From NCBI GenBank assembly GCA_963971305.1, contig OZ020307.1:52511702-52575701 (forward strand): a stretch of DNA of 64,000 nt, given 5' to 3'. The position numbers were made by a program, and so were the translations under genes. Source of the stretch: Arcuatula senhousia (taxonomy: Eukaryota; Mollusca; Bivalvia; Mytilida; Mytilidae). Of this stretch, positions 25,061-37,447 are shown in pieces (the stretch's first letter is position 1; the number at the start of each line of letters is the position of its first letter). Under the pieces are notes generated by a model. It saw only the letters and a program-made list of their open reading frames with translations. It searched no databases and was not told the origin of the DNA.

Positions 25061-25222
25061 GAAAAAAAGAGTGTACAGTGGTATTTTAAAAAAATTCCCT
25101 TTTTTTCTGCAACAGTAAGGGCTACAACCTTAAATGCAATGGAAAGCATCCTTTAGCGGATATAAATATCATTTTAAAATTTCATAACAAATGGTTAGAC
25201 ACTACAACGTACTAGTATTTGA

Positions 25223-25543
25223 GTGAAACTATTTTCCAGACAAACTTTGTCATTTTCCGCCTCTCTGGCCCTTAATTCGGTGCTTCAATGGTTAGAGATA
25301 ATGCAAATCTTTATGAAGAGTGCAGACTGGAAAGGGAACTGGGACTTACATTCTGATATTAGAGAGGTGGATGTGAGCAGAGGACGGGATTTAGGAACTG
25401 CATACGGTACAATACTAATTACAACCAATAGCCTTCAGAGTAGTAAATGGTCTTTTTTCTTGTTATTTACAGACATAATACACTTATTAACAGTTCTAAG
25501 TCGTTTTTATATCGTGTATGACACAATGAAATGCGATATATAA
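25223..25543 (+). pseudogene. Unassigned conserved-looking ORF piece
   Basis: An open stretch contains LQWLEIMQIFMKSADWKGNW and then DLH. The W-x-GNWDLH pattern resembles a protein type I associate with repetitive families in marine invertebrates, but I cannot name it. It has no credible start and the surroundings are repeats, so I treat it as a relic. Confidence 0.25.
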
Positions 25544-25584
25544 CTAATAACAAAAACATAAAAAGTCATCTTCACAAGTGCCGT

Positions 25585-26050
25585 ACAGAAAAACAATATA
25601 CAAATCTGCAAGTACCCGTACACTTGTTTCATAAGCTGCCGTACACCAATGCGATTTTGTTTCCAAGATTATAGAGGCATTTCGGGCCCAAGGCCCTCTT
25701 TTCTCATATTTTTATTAAAAGTTAAACAGATTAAACAAAATTTACCATTTGGTTTAGCAAATATGCGTTAAATCATTAAATTTTATGATGTTTGATCTGT
25801 CGATCTCATTTTTCGCCGGTACTAGGTCAACTTTTTTCATCTCGTTTTAACATATAAACCTTTTGTACGACTTAGCTCAAAGACATACACCTTTTCAACT
25901 ATCTTAAGCTTCAAACGACTCCTTTTCCAACTTGAAAAGGTGGTTTAAATAAGAATAAAATAAAATTTCTTGACCCCAGTGACGTTTGTCAGCTGGTGAT
26001 CCTCGCTTCAACTAGTACCAAGTTCCGGTTTCGCTCCCACACAGTGTTGA
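25585..26050 (-). repeat. Inverted copy of part of the 3.17-kb unit
   Basis: Reverse-complement match to about 15405-15900, including the GCCGTACAC blocks, GATCTGTCGATCTCATTTTT, and GTTTCGCTCCCACACAGTGT at the end. It is more diverged than the tandem copies, so it is an older insertion of the same element. Confidence 0.75.
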
Positions 26051-26126
26051 AGTCCGAAAATTTGGGCATCTTTTATTTTTTTTTTTTTTATTAATTTTTA
26101 CCTTTTATTGTGATTTTCCTATTTGG

Positions 26127-26560
26127 ATTTTACCTTTTAAATGTGGTTTTACCTTTTAAACTATTGTTTTGTTTACCTTTTACCTAGCCACTGTACAACA
26201 CCTTTTATTATTTTATTTGTGCATATTTTGCTCTCATCTGTTGTAACCATGTCCTCTCTGAAGAATATTCTGTCAAAATCCTTTAATATTTTTACCAAAG
26301 TCATCTCAACGCATCCTGACTTTGTTCAGAGAACGACCATCGACCTGTACAGGGCCACCATCGCCATCACCAAGTGAAACAGCTATTTGTTTTTCATGAG
26401 AAAATGTCTAAGACTACATGTATTCCCGAAAGGCTTATTATTATTTTATTACCTTTTATTGTTAATTTCTGATTTGGATTTTACCTTTTAAATGTGGTTA
26501 TACCTTCTTAACTATTGTTTTGTTTACCTTTTAACTAGCCACTGTACAACACCTTTTACT
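26127..26560 (+). repeat. Direct repeats about 350 bp apart
   Basis: About 85 bases (GATTTTACCTTTTAAATGTG to AACACCTTTTA-TATT) at 26127-26212 recur at 26478-26562. A related block with the same GTCCGAAAATTTGGGCAT neighbour lies at 24740-24890. Between them a short open frame (about 26249-26377, MSSLKNILSKSFNIF...) is seen. They may be terminal repeats of a small retroelement; this is uncertain. Confidence 0.45.
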
Positions 26561-27382
26561 ATTATATCAATTTCGCTTGAAGATCCTTGATGATTGAAGT
26601 ACCAATTATCCAAAGATCTGATTCTTCAGGCTGAGTTGTCGAGTGGTTAAAATGTTTTGGTCTAGCTGTGACAGTTTCGAGATCTTTTTTGTCTATCTCC
26701 TAAGAATTCGGTTCAGTTTGTTTATCAATCGTCATAGGGTGTTTCATGTAGGGATCATTCAGTTTTTTATTTCCACCATGATCCTGAGTTTCCTTTATAC
26801 TTTCAATTTTTCTATTGGTTTTAAGTATGTCACTACTGATTACCCTAATGTTCTTCTGCATTTCTTTAATTGTTCCTACATCTGAAGTCTGGTTCTGAAG
26901 ACACAAACCATTAATTTTTTTAATTTCACTTTCTGCCTTGTTTACTTTCTCTTTTAATGATTTGACCTCCAGTTTCAAGATATTGACTTCAAAAGATTAA
27001 TTGTTTCTTCCATTTTGCTCATTTTTCTGTCAAGTTTTATGTGACTATATTCTAACATTTTTTGCAAAGTCTTAAGTTTTTCTACATTTTGGTCTTCTAC
27101 ATGTGTATGAGTGTTTGTATGTTGTTCAAAAGATTGTACTTTCTCATTTTGTTAAGGAGCTGTATTACCGTATAGCGGGTTATTTTTGCGGGGGTAAATT
27201 GTCGCGATTTTAGGAGCAGAAAGTGCCTCAAAAATTTTCGCGGGTTAAATTTTTGCGATTCGTTCATGTAGCAAACACTATATTAGAATGGTCTTGTTTA
27301 TAATTAATTCAAAAAAGGCGTATATTGTAATTCAATTAATATTTATTGACTTGTTGATTTTAATAAATGAAATTACTGTTTT

Positions 27383-29615
27383 TAGCTCACCTGGCCAAAG
27401 GCCATGTGAGCTATTGCCATCACTTGGCGTCCGTCGTCGTCGTCCGTCGTCGTTAACTTTTCTTCAAACTTCTTCTCCTCTGAAACCGCTGCACAGATTC
27501 AAACCAAATTTGGTCTGGTGGAACTTTAGGGTATCGCCCACAGAACTGATGTGGGGATTTTTGATTCGTTGAAAAACATGGCCGCCGTTGCTAAAAATAG
27601 ACCAGGGGGGGTCAGACTACTGTTTTTGGCTTGTAAATCAAAATGTATAAGAGATAGATGAAATATGATGCCACCCTACTGCTTCAGCATCAAAAGTTCT
27701 ACAAAAGTCTTCATTTGGTCCAAGTTGTCAGATGACCCCTTATAGGGGTTACAGCCCCTTAAAGGTGAAAAATAGCGTTTTTTCATGTTTTCAACATTGT
27801 CCACCTTACATGACAAATATGTTGTCGTACCTGCAGACAAAGCACCAAATAACATCATTTTTGTGTGCAAGAAACACTATATTGACTGTTTGACAGCTGA
27901 ATTGGGGGTTGGTTGTACCAGCAACAGCACCACATACAAGTGGTTCAGTTTGGTGGACGTGTTTTTCAGCAAACAATAGGGATTCCAATGGGCACTAATT
28001 GTGCACCTTTGCTTGCTGATTTGTTTCTTCATTCATATGAAGCAGACTTCTTGCAATCTCTTCTAGACAAAAAAGACCGTAGACTAGCTCTCTCTTTCAA
28101 CCTCACGTTCCGTTATATTGATGATGTCCTTTCACTAAACAATTCTCGATTTGGGGACTTTCTCCATCTCATATATCCACAGGAGCTTGAGATAAAGGAC
28201 ACAACGGATTCTAGGAAGTCTGCTTCATATTTAGATCTACATCTCGAAATTGACTCTCAAGGAAGACTTTCAACAAGGCTCTATGACAAACGTGATGACT
28301 TCAACTTTCCAATCGTCAACTTCCCCTTCTTGTGTAGCAACATTCCGCCCGCTCCAGCTTATGGAGTTTACGTATCTCAATTGATTCGTTACTCCAGAGC
28401 GTGCGGGACTTACATCGATTTCGACCATTGCGATCCACCAGTTCTCCGGTATGACTGATTCGTTTTTGTCATTTTCTCTGGACTATGAGATTGATCATTC
28501 AAGTTCGGTAGTTTTGTTATTACCTTTATTTCCTTAGCAGAGCGACACGTCTGACGCAAAAATTGCTCACACAGGGTTATGTTGCTCCTCGGTTGCTGTC
28601 TTCACTCAAGAATTTTACGGAAGACATCATGCACTTGTAGACAAATATGGGATTTCGATCTCTCAGAGGGGTGCAGATGTTGGTTTGTCATAGGGTGTCG
28701 TTTTGTCTTCCTTTGCCGGATTTGACACGCTGAATGGACTATTGGCAACGCGACGGGTGTGCTATAGCAAGCAGGAACTGCTTACTCTTCCGAAGCACCT
28801 GAGTTCACTTAGCTGTTATAGGGGTTACGGCCCCTGAAATAATGGTTTTTCATGTTTTTGGCATATGAAATGAAAACCATTGCAGATAGAGAGAAGCTGT
28901 TGCTTGCTTAAATGTTCAGCTAATTTAGCTGTACAAAACTCTCCATAGGGTTGGAGGTGTCAGATGACCCCTTATAGGGGTTACGGCCCCTAAAATGATG
29001 TTTTTTCATGTTTTAGGCCTATAGAAAGAAAACTATAGCAGATAGATGAAAGCTGTTGCTTGCTTAAATGTTCAGTTCATTTAGATCTACAAAAGTCTCA
29101 AAAGGATCGAGGTTGTCAGATGGCCCTTAATAGGGGTTAAGGCCCCTAAAATAACCTTTTTCATGTTTTGGCCTATAGAATGAAAACTATAGCAGGTAGA
29201 GAAAAGCTGTTGCTTGCTTAAATGTTCAGTTTATTTAGCTCTACCAAAGTCTCAATAGGATCGAAGTTGTCAGATGACCCTTAATAGGAGTTATGGCCCT
29301 TAAAATAACCTTTTTCATGTTTTTGGCCTTTAGAATGAAAACTATAGCAGATAGAGAAAAGCTGTTGCTTGCTTTAATGTTCAGCGCAAAAAGCTTTTCC
29401 AAAATCTCCATTGGGTCGAAGTTGTCAGATGACTCTCTATATGGGTTACGGCCCCTAAAATAACGGTTTTTCGTGTTTTTGGCCTATAGAATGAAAACTA
29501 TAGTAGATAAAGAAAAACTGTTGCTTGCTTAAATGTTCAGCTCATTTAGCTCTACAAAATATAGGGTTGACATCAAGACCAGGTGAGCGATTTAGGCTCC
29601 TGGGAGCCTCTTGTT
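27383..29615 (+). repeat. GCTCACC-hairpin repeat, copy 4, split by Penelope
   Basis: Starts TAGCTCACCTGGCCAAAGGC with hairpin partner CATGTGAGCTA and ends CTGGGAGCCTCTTGTT. The left part runs to about 27789; units of about 155 bases (GCTGTTGCTTGCTTAAATG at 28897, 29056, 29210, 29360, 29520) resume after 28815. The gap is a Penelope-like RT. Confidence 0.8.
27790..28815 (+). pseudogene. Penelope-like reverse transcriptase fragment
   Basis: N-terminal RT block STLHDKYVVVPADKAPNNII is followed, after a deletion and frame change near 27930, by VFQQTIGIPMGTNCAPLLAD and LFLHSYEADF. Next come the catalytic block LTFRYIDDVLSLNNSRF (YIDD with both aspartates), SASYLDLHLEIDSQGRL and RLYDKRDDFNFPIVNFPF. 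A stop or frameshift lies at about 28458, and a C-terminal piece (FYGRHHALVDKYGISISQRG) follows in another frame to about 28692. I assign it to Penelope-like elements because closely similar RT pieces and GIY-YIG pieces co-occur here. Broken, hence inactive. Confidence 0.8.
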
Positions 29616-30662
29616 TTTTCTATCGTCAATTTAAATTGTCTCTAATTATTCACTAATTAATTGAAATAAGGCTTGGGTAGATGTACAAGCTACTAACTCC
29701 TTTGCACTTTGATAATTGTGGTTTACGCGTATTAATAAAACCTGAAAAGATTGATTGAAAAATGTTCATAATTGACAAATTGTACATGTTAATTATCTTT
29801 AAAGATTTTTTCTAAAAAAAGGAATTGTGATCTTTAAAGCCTTAGTAAAGAATAGGAATCACACCAAAAATATATCTGTCCTAAGATTTAAAATTTCGCG
29901 GATTCCATTTTCGCGTTTGTCAATGATCCGCGAAAATGAGCGAAAATAAAACCACCGCGAAAATTACCCGCTATACGCGTACGGTATCCTTTGTTTCAAA
30001 TCTGCCTCTGAGCTATCAAAATCATCACTTTCCCCTAGAAAATATGTGAAGTCAGTATCTTGAAAAGTAATTGATCAGTCGAGTTTGGATTGTCTCCCTT
30101 AGAATCCTCAGGAAGGATTTCTTCTACTTTTTTGTTGATTTTTACATACTCCATTTCAATCCATAAATCAGTTTCACGCCCCTGTATCTGGGCAGTATGT
30201 ATAGTATAAAACAATGTTATGACACAGAATTTCTTTTTTCTAAACACTAATGTCTATTGTGGACTTGAATAGTTTGTCACTTGGCAAGCGCCATGTCATT
30301 GGTTTACTCTCATCTATCGTTGTTAAAGGATGCAAGCTTCAAGTCTTTCCATAAAATTGAAGTTTCGTCTTTTTTACATACTAGCTTGACAAAATGTCGC
30401 ATTAAAAGCGTTCTTCTTCACGAAAGGACGGAGTTTTTATCTAATCTGATCGTGGCCTGATTTTTACCTCTGGTTGGGGTCGTCATTTTGTTATTTGTGT
30501 AATAAATTTGATGACAAAAACTGCAATTTGATTGAACGATTTTTTAATTTTTTTTATTCCAATGAAAAAAACATGGGGAAACGCCCACTTTTACAGGAAG
30601 TGCCACAATTTTTATGAGTAAGATTTTCATGTTTTTTTTTAATCGTTTTGAAAATTTATTTG

Positions 30663-30797
30663 TAAGGAATGACTGTAATGACTGAATGGGGATATGAAAA
30701 AAAAAGTTTTGCACATTAAATATAATCCGCGTCGCAGATTATACAATGTGCATTTTTTTTCATACCCCAATGAAAAAAATTATGACAGTCATTCCTT
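30663..30797. mobile_element. 135-bp near-perfect foldback
   Basis: AAGGAATGACTGTAATGACT at the left and the complementary AGTCATTCCTT at the right, with matched GGGGATATGAAAAAAA and TTTTTTTTCATACCCC arms, form one long hairpin around a TAATCCGCGTCGCAGATTA centre. It is either a MITE or a hairpin-RNA source. Confidence 0.6.
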
Positions 30798-31465
30798 AAA
30801 AAAAAAGATATTCGACATTTAAATCGGGGATTGCCTGATTTTTACTCGCCAATGGGTACACTGTACAAAATTCATTTATAAACAAACAATATTAAAATTC
30901 TAAGAATGGGAGCACCTCGGTATAATCAAGATCGACACATTGGCATAAAATTTGGCACAGTAGAGGGCTTTATGAAAGCTGTAGAATTCTTTTAGAAAGT
31001 GCAATTTCAAGAAGCAAACTTCGATCAAAATCTTTATTTTCATATTCAGTTGGACAAGAATTAGAAGTGCACGATAAAAAAAGATAATGCAAGAAGAATA
31101 TACGTATAACTTTAATTCATAATTCCATAACATAAGGTAGAAATTGACATTTGAAATTGATATGTGTATGTCCAAATTTTCGACTTTTATGGTACCTTAA
31201 GGAATGGCTACGGTATTTTTCTGTCTATGAAGAAATAACATTGACATTTACATGTGGCACAATTTGAATGAATGAATGACTTTGTTTGAATAAACAAATA
31301 CATGTTATAGCAAAGGACAAACAATACATTTACAGGCGAATAGAGTCTGAAAAACATGTTACGGATTTTCCATATCGTATGGAAAGCATTTTGAGAATAA
31401 AGTTGTTTTTTTTTATGTTTATTTTTCCATATTATTAGAAGTAATATTATAATTCTGTGTACCTA
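30798..31465. other. Intergenic, nothing recognised
   Basis: AT-rich, no gene or clear repeat. Confidence 0.35.
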
Positions 31466-32209
31466 TAGCCAACAAGAGTTAACACTAAAGTATGTTTCGC
31501 CTGCCGGCACCATCAGAAACATTTATTCTTTCTTACTTCCACTATATTTTGAATTTACATGGATTTTCAGTTTCTGAGATCAAAAGATGTTCATAGAACT
31601 TAAACATTGCAAATATATGCAATAAAAATAATCAAAGTCACTCAACCGGAAAATCAAGGTCAAGGTCATAAGATGGGGATGCAACTGTGCTAAGCTACTA
31701 CTGGTGCATATGTATACCAAGTTTCATCAACCTAGGACCTATAGTTCTTGAGATATGGAGGTGCTCGCAAAACTTTCCATTGCTATTATATGTATTGAAA
31801 ATTGTCAAAGTCACTCAACCGGAAAATCAAGGTCAAGGTCAAAAGATGGGGATGCAACTGTGGTAAGCTACTACTGGGGCATATGCATACCAAGTTTCAT
31901 CAACCTAGGACCTATAGTTCTTGAGATATGGAGGTGCTCGCAAAACTTTTTCATTGCTATTATATGTATTGAAAATTGTCAAAGTCATTCAACCGGAAAA
32001 TCAAGGTCAAGGTCAAAAGATGGGGATGCAACTGTGCTAAGCTACTACTGGGGGATATGCATACCAAGTTTCATCAACCCAGGACCTATAGTTCTTGAGA
32101 TATGGAGGTGCTCATAAAACTTTTCCAAAAAGTTAACGCCGCCGTCGCCGCCGCCGCCGCCGGTAAAGTAACACCTATGTCCTGCTCTGCTTCGCAGGCG
32201 AGACAAAAA
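31466..32209 (+). repeat. Minisatellite-bearing bivalve repeat, about 174-bp unit
   Basis: Three full units of about 174 bases, each with ACTCAACCGGAAAATCAAGG, GATGGGGATGCAACTGTG and CAAGTTTCATCAACC. They are followed by a GCC-rich run (about 32136-32163) and a tail with TGCTTCGCAGGCGAGAC. The tail's GCAGGCGA is answered by TTTCGCCTGCCGGCA near 31494, so the ends may be inverted. It gives artefactual open frames. Confidence 0.75.
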
Positions 32210-32224
32210 CCATGTTTAAGCTAA

Positions 32225-32305
32225 CGGTACACGCGTTTACCTGTAGCCTACGGGTTATGGGTACACGCGTGTATTTGGAACCTACAGGCTACAGGTACAC
32301 GCGTG
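32225..32305 (+). repeat. Short GGTACACGCG repeats
   Basis: GGTACACGCG(T) recurs three times, with GTAGCCTAC / CTACAGGCTACAG blocks between. Confidence 0.6.
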
Positions 32306-32609
32306 TATTCGGAGCCACTGCCTATTTAATAAGCGGTGGGCTTATTATGTTTATGATATCTGTTTGTGTCCCTGTGTCTGTCAGTCTAAGTGTTTGTTTA
32401 CTTTTTGTTGCTTAGTTAAACCCGAATTCAAGTTGCAATGCCATACCGTTTATAGCGAGCGGCACAGCTCGTAGCGAGCACGAAGTGCCCGCGAGAGCGC
32501 AGAGCTCTACAGCAAGTTCCCGCGAAAAATTTGCCTCATGCTGATATAGATTTTTTTCGTCCGGATATGCTTCTCACAATTTCACGTGCACACAGGACCC
32601 GGACACAGG

Positions 32610-33480
32610 TTCGATGTGAATTTGAAAATAATGATTAATTTTGATAATCGCCTTCCAAAAATTTTCTTTGTAAATATAGAACAAGGAGAAAAATATTCTG
32701 ATGACGATGAGTTACTTCATTTTTTAAGTAAAACATATTTTATTAATTTTTTTATATTTTCTTTTTTTTTACGCTCACTCGGCCCAAATACCTCGTCCCA
32801 AACTGAACGTTCTAGAAAATGAACTGATTAAAATAAACAGTGCATCAAAAGTGTCCACGTCTTTTCGGGAATGGGGACCTCTAGATCTTATATTCTGAAT
32901 TTTAAACGATTTTATTCCTCAATTGAGGCGTGGAACTCTGTCATATGATGGCCAAAAAGAGGATCCACCTTCCTTTTATGTTTCATGGTATAAGGGGGGG
33001 GGGGCTTTCTTCATCTCAAAAGGTATGTAAAAATACAATTAAGCTGTTCATTTACATCTTATATTTTTGCAGTGCTCGCATTTAGGCCATTTATACAGGT
33101 TCGATGTGAATTTGAAAATAATTACCAATTTTGCTACTCGCCTTCCAAAATTTTTTCTATGTAAATATAGAACAAGGAGAAAAATATTCCGATGATGATG
33201 AGTTACTTCATTTTTAAAGTAAAACAATTTTTTTTTATTCATTTTTTTACATTTCGTTTTTACGCTCATTCGCCCCAAATACCTCGTCCCAAACTGAACG
33301 TTCTAAAAATGAACTGATTAAAGTAAAATTAGCTACGATCGTCAACGTCTTTTCGGGAATTGGGTGATCTTATATTCTGAATTCTAAACGATTTTATTAC
33401 TCAATGGAGGGCCAAAAAGAGGATCCATCTTTGATGTTTTATAGTATGGGGGGGGGGCTTCTTCAAAACAAAAGTTTTGC
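32610..33480 (+). repeat. Tandem duplication, about 480-bp period
   Basis: 32610-33020 and 33093-33480 share GGTTCGATGTGAATTTGAAA, AACAAGGAGAAAAATATTC and CCCAAACTGAACGTTCTA, then GAGGATCCA and a G-run. They differ by scattered changes and indels, so this is old. A further element with GCGAGC-rich sequence lies at 32450-32500. No gene. Confidence 0.65.
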
Positions 33481-33639
33481 TGTGCTCGCATTGAGGCAAT
33501 GCTTACCTCATAGCGAGCATCGCAGATGCGAGCCCTACGGTATTGTGCATGTTTTGAGACGTGCCAGAAATATACTGACGATAAAAACGGAACAAGTTTA
33601 CTTTTACGGAGTGAAAAAAAAATAGGCACTGAGCAAGTA

Positions 33640-35130
33640 AAACAATCAACCCTCTGGGCTTAAAAAAATACATCATAATCTGTTATGCAAAAATATCTAA
33701 ATTGAAATTCAAAAACAGTGATAAAACCCTCATTCATCCACTTGTTTATTTTTACACACAATTTTTTTTTTTAAACACCATTCGGTCTTTTCCGCTGAAA
33801 AACGATTTTCCGGAAATTACTGAGCTAGCTTTTGGCAACATCGTCCCGGCCATTGACTAGTCATACCAAATGCATGATACTGACCAAGCTATGTTAAATT
33901 CTAAGAAAGATAAAATAAGATAAAGAAATACATTTTACTGAATAAAACCTACTCATAATAATAAATAAAAGATTCTTACCTGAAAATAAAAGAAGATTCC
34001 CATCCTGTGGGGTTTCACTAACTTTCCCCAATCCTGCATGATATTTTTACTTTACCGTTTTTTTCCCCGCCAGGTTTCTTAATGTACCTTCTGTTACCAA
34101 TGCCTCAAATAAACCTGATACTCAGAAAATCTCATAAAACCTGACAGAATCTGAATGTTGTTTTGGTCTGCTGAAGAAGCGCGAAATACTCTGACAAGGA
34201 AATGACGTCACGAAATCCATAAAATGGATAATTTCGTCCCCGCTTAATGTCGTCCCAGAATGTTACATGATTTATTATTTGCACAAATAATTGAATTTTA
34301 AATAAGTAGTTATTGATCCCAGATATTTTAACCACAACTTTCTCAAGTCTATATGATTTGGGTTTGGTGGGGTCAGACTTTGCTACTATTTAATTCTTTT
34401 TTTTTAAAGTTCCCTCTTTACATTAAACTTAGCCGGTCGAGCACATGGATTTATTTTAAAAGGTATATAGATTTTCGATGCTCGCTTAAAAGGCAGGGCC
34501 TTAATCATATTATTATATAGTCCAAAATATTGGACCACGACCAAAACAATTAAATGCAGTTGTTTTGGATAAGTAAATTTAAAAAGTAATATAAATCTTT
34601 ATAAAGTACATTAAAAGAGTCAGAAATGAATAATCGGACGCATACATCCAAAATAAAACACCGGCTGTAATTAATTAGAGAGTAGTAAAATTACATATGA
34701 TTAATAACCTTTCTTTTATTATAGTCCGGTAATTTTGTTATTTTGTTTCATTCTTTAACAGGACCTGTTTAAGGTTCATCTTTACACTTCGGAAAAAATG
34801 ACCGATATTTTACGTCTTTTTTAGTCTATGTGGAGCCTAAACTACACTTTCAATTGCTTAATAAGGCGTAGCAGCGTCTAGATAAATATTTTTTGCATAA
34901 ACTTTTAGTATTTTGCACGTGTACACTTGATCCGTTTTGCCGGGGCATTTTCTTTGCGTTTTTCAGTTCACCCAAATATAGACAAATATCAACAATGCCC
35001 TGTCATTTGGCCTCCACGTGCAAGGTAGTTTCATTATTTGTGTTATTAAATCTACTCACAATCGGTTTTATGGAAGGTTTCTTAGGGGTGATTCATGCTT
35101 TATTTATGGGACAATTTGAACGGAAGTAAT
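33640..35130. other. Intergenic, nothing recognised
   Basis: AT-rich sequence with short open frames only and no splice-supported exon. Confidence 0.35.
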
Positions 35131-35131
35131 A

Positions 35132-35232
35132 GTTATACCATGAGGTAAAGGTGTTTCTGGATAAGAAACCCCGAAGACCGGAGGTCCGAGTGGGTTTCTT
35201 ATCCAGAAACACCGTATACCGAATAGTATAAC
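35132..35232. repeat. 100-bp palindrome
   Basis: GGTGTTTCTGGATAAGAAAC at 35150 and its exact inverse ending 35211 lie inside outer arms GTTATAC/GTATAAC. It is followed by TTACACCCCAG, which recurs inverted (CTGGGGTGTAA) at about 36417, perhaps the ends of a 1.2-kb element. Confidence 0.55.
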
Positions 35233-37395
35233 TAACTTACACCCCAGTAAACTTAGAACAAAACTAGATTACAAATTTTTGATAGAAAGAAATAAAATTT
35301 GGCTGAAATTATAAATCTGAGTTAGTAAACATATTTCTGAGTTTTTTCTTCCCCACACAGGGGCCTCTTTAATTCGAGGTATTAAGCATCTGAGATGAAT
35401 TTAGGATGAAAACAGATTAATCAACTTGTTAAACAGATTAATTACTTTACAAATAACTGATGATTTTGTATCATGCTAATTGAAACAGTGAACACTTCTA
35501 AACTGAATATCTTTAAGATTCATTCAATTTTTATATGACCATCAGGGAAGACGGACGTGCTTTGGCTGCTGTCCCTTTGAATATCATTAATGTCTGAGAG
35601 CAGGTAATTTTAGTTAAGGAAATTGCGTATTTGAAGAAAATTTATTTCATTTTAATTTTATATTTTGTATTTTGATACATATGCAGTACGATGTCCCTTA
35701 GCGTGGGGTTCGATTAAGAGTCCTTCTCTCATCTACTTCCTGTTTGCCGACTTACTTAATTTTTTGCATTAATGGTCAATTATGGACAATTTTCTTGACA
35801 GTTTTCTCAGCAACCTCTTATTACATCCTTACGATATTTGGTAATCAGCATGGGTCCCAAACCGTTGAATTAATTTCAGGTCTATTGTCTACCTACTTCC
35901 TGTTTAACAAAATTCGGCCATTTCCATATTTGACCCATTTTGATGCCCCATCTATGAAAGTTATTGGGACATACAGTCGTCGGATAGGTTTGTTTGTCCG
36001 TCCGTCTGTCTTTGTGTCCGTCAGTCTCTTGTGTTGCGAAATATCGTCATTATGTCTATTGGACATATTCTTGCTTATTTTTGTTTATTTATTTTCATTT
36101 TTTTAATGTTTTGTTTTATTTGTCTGTTTTTTAATTTTTATTTTGCTACTTTTAAATTAGAATTGATTTTAAACCTTATAAAGTGAACTGTTTTCATTTC
36201 CTTCTCATATGCCCTGGGCTGGCTATTACAGATGTTTCTTTGTGTGAGAAGCTCTTTTGTTCTATGAACATGAGGTGTGTTCACAAGCGCAAAAGCAGGG
36301 GTATCTGGAAACCCCTGTGTTTGCCATTATGAATTAAGCCTATTGTTCTTAGAACAAAAGAGTTATTCACACAAAGAAAATTTTTGAAAATGAAAGTTCG
36401 ACTTTCTACAATAGAGCTGGGGTGTAAAGAAAATGAATAAAGAAAACAACAAAAGTAATCTTGTAAACTGGAAAGGAAAATGATCGGCGATTTTTATATC
36501 TAGGCGCTGCTATACTTTATTTTCTGTTTCTTCTGTTTCAATGTGTCGTTTTAGTCGTACATAGACTAGAGAAATAGGTGAAATATCTACCATTTTATTC
36601 GAAGTGTAACCATGAACCTTAATGAGATACTCTATATTACAAAGACCAAATAGTTAATTTGTTACACTAACAAAGGTTTCAAACATCTGACCTAACACAA
36701 TTTGATGAGAGAAAGAAGCTTTGGGTACATTTTACATTATAAAAATTCGCAGTTCACGATAACAGTAAAAAGGAAGAAACCGGTTTGAACGATAACATTA
36801 ACCGCGTTAACGACTACATTTTAGCCAATATTTCTCTCTTCCCATTGGTCTATTCTCGTTTGTTTACATTTTGCCTAAACCGAATTCACGATCACACGTT
36901 AACCCGGGTGATATATAGCATAAATAAAAATGGATAAAATTGCATCTTTTTTAAAGAATATGCACAAATGATCAAAATAAGCAAGAAAAAATGTAGGTCC
37001 ATGTGCTTGTTTTTATGCTATAAGCATTTATAATTTTGCCGGGAAATACGTTCTCTCTAGATTTTTCATTACTTTTGCATTGCCACGGATTGGTATCTTT
37101 AAACTCTTTAAGATGTATGACAGAGTTAATAAAATTTCATAAAAAAAATTATGAAAACAATTGAATTTTCAATTTGCTCTTCCGTAGCTAGTGATTTTTA
37201 AGGCAATATTTGTGAGGTACTAGACAATGCTATATTTATATTTGTATTGTAATATGTGATATAATATAATAAGTGATTTAAGAGTACAAAGTTTCCTTCA
37301 TGTGAAGTACTTTACATGATTGAAAACTTGTCTTGTATTGACAAAAAAAAATATTTGCTAATATCTTCCCGTTCATGATACACATTAAGATAATC
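35233..37395. other. Upstream region of gene B
   Basis: Contains another start of the TGCCCCATCTATGAAAGT dispersed repeat (35941-36020) and hairpin-prone sequence at 36236-36390. The last kilobase before gene B is AT-rich without a clear TATA box at the expected distance; no promoter could be assigned. Confidence 0.35.
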
Positions 37396-37447
37396 ATGAA
37401 TAGTTTGTTTATAATCTATGGATTCATTTTAAAAGGCATAATTGCAG
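37396..37447 (+). CDS. Gene B signal-peptide exon
   Basis: ATG opens MNSLFIIYGFILKGIIAG, a short hydrophobic leader, ending at GCAG|GTACGT in phase 1. Gene C has an exon of the same 52 bases with the same donor (53424-53475), which supports this start. Confidence 0.75.

Larger units (their letters stand above)
27165..29986. mobile_element. TIR element TACCGTATAGCGGGT, enlarged by insertions
   Basis: Left end TACCGTATAGCGGGTTATTT and right end, read inverted, TACCGT-ACGCGT-ATAGCGGGTAATTTTCGCGG match apart from a 6-base insertion. Both ends are rich in CGCGAAAAT-type blocks. It inserted into the minus-strand coiled-coil ORF. Without the repeat at 27383-29615 it would be about 590 bases long. 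Confidence 0.65.
26700..30240 (-). pseudogene. Coiled-coil ORF (retroelement ORF1-like), interrupted
   Basis: Minus-strand coding pieces flank an inserted element. The upstream piece (30240 to 29988) ends with an acidic stretch then SSEADLKQR. The downstream piece resumes in the same frame at 27164 with QLLNKMRKY. It continues, after two frameshifts (about 27140 and 27000), as a lysine/glutamate-rich helix (KLEVKSLKEKVNKAESEIKK) to a stop at 26700. Heptad-like spacing suggests a coiled coil, as in LINE ORF1 proteins. No nucleic-acid-binding motif is seen, so identity is inferred. Confidence 0.5.

Noticed and set aside
25223..25543. Intact gene reading of the GNWDLH frame
   Set aside because: No start or exon context; sits among repeats, so it is listed only as a relic.
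31755..32117. Open frame of 120 codons with repeated CIENCQSHSTGKSRSRSKDG
   Set aside because: It is a readout of the 174-base minisatellite, with no start context or splice support.
35235..36428. 1.2-kb element bounded by TTACACCCCAG and CTGGGGTGTAA
   Set aside because: Only 11 matching bases, no target duplication found; could be chance.
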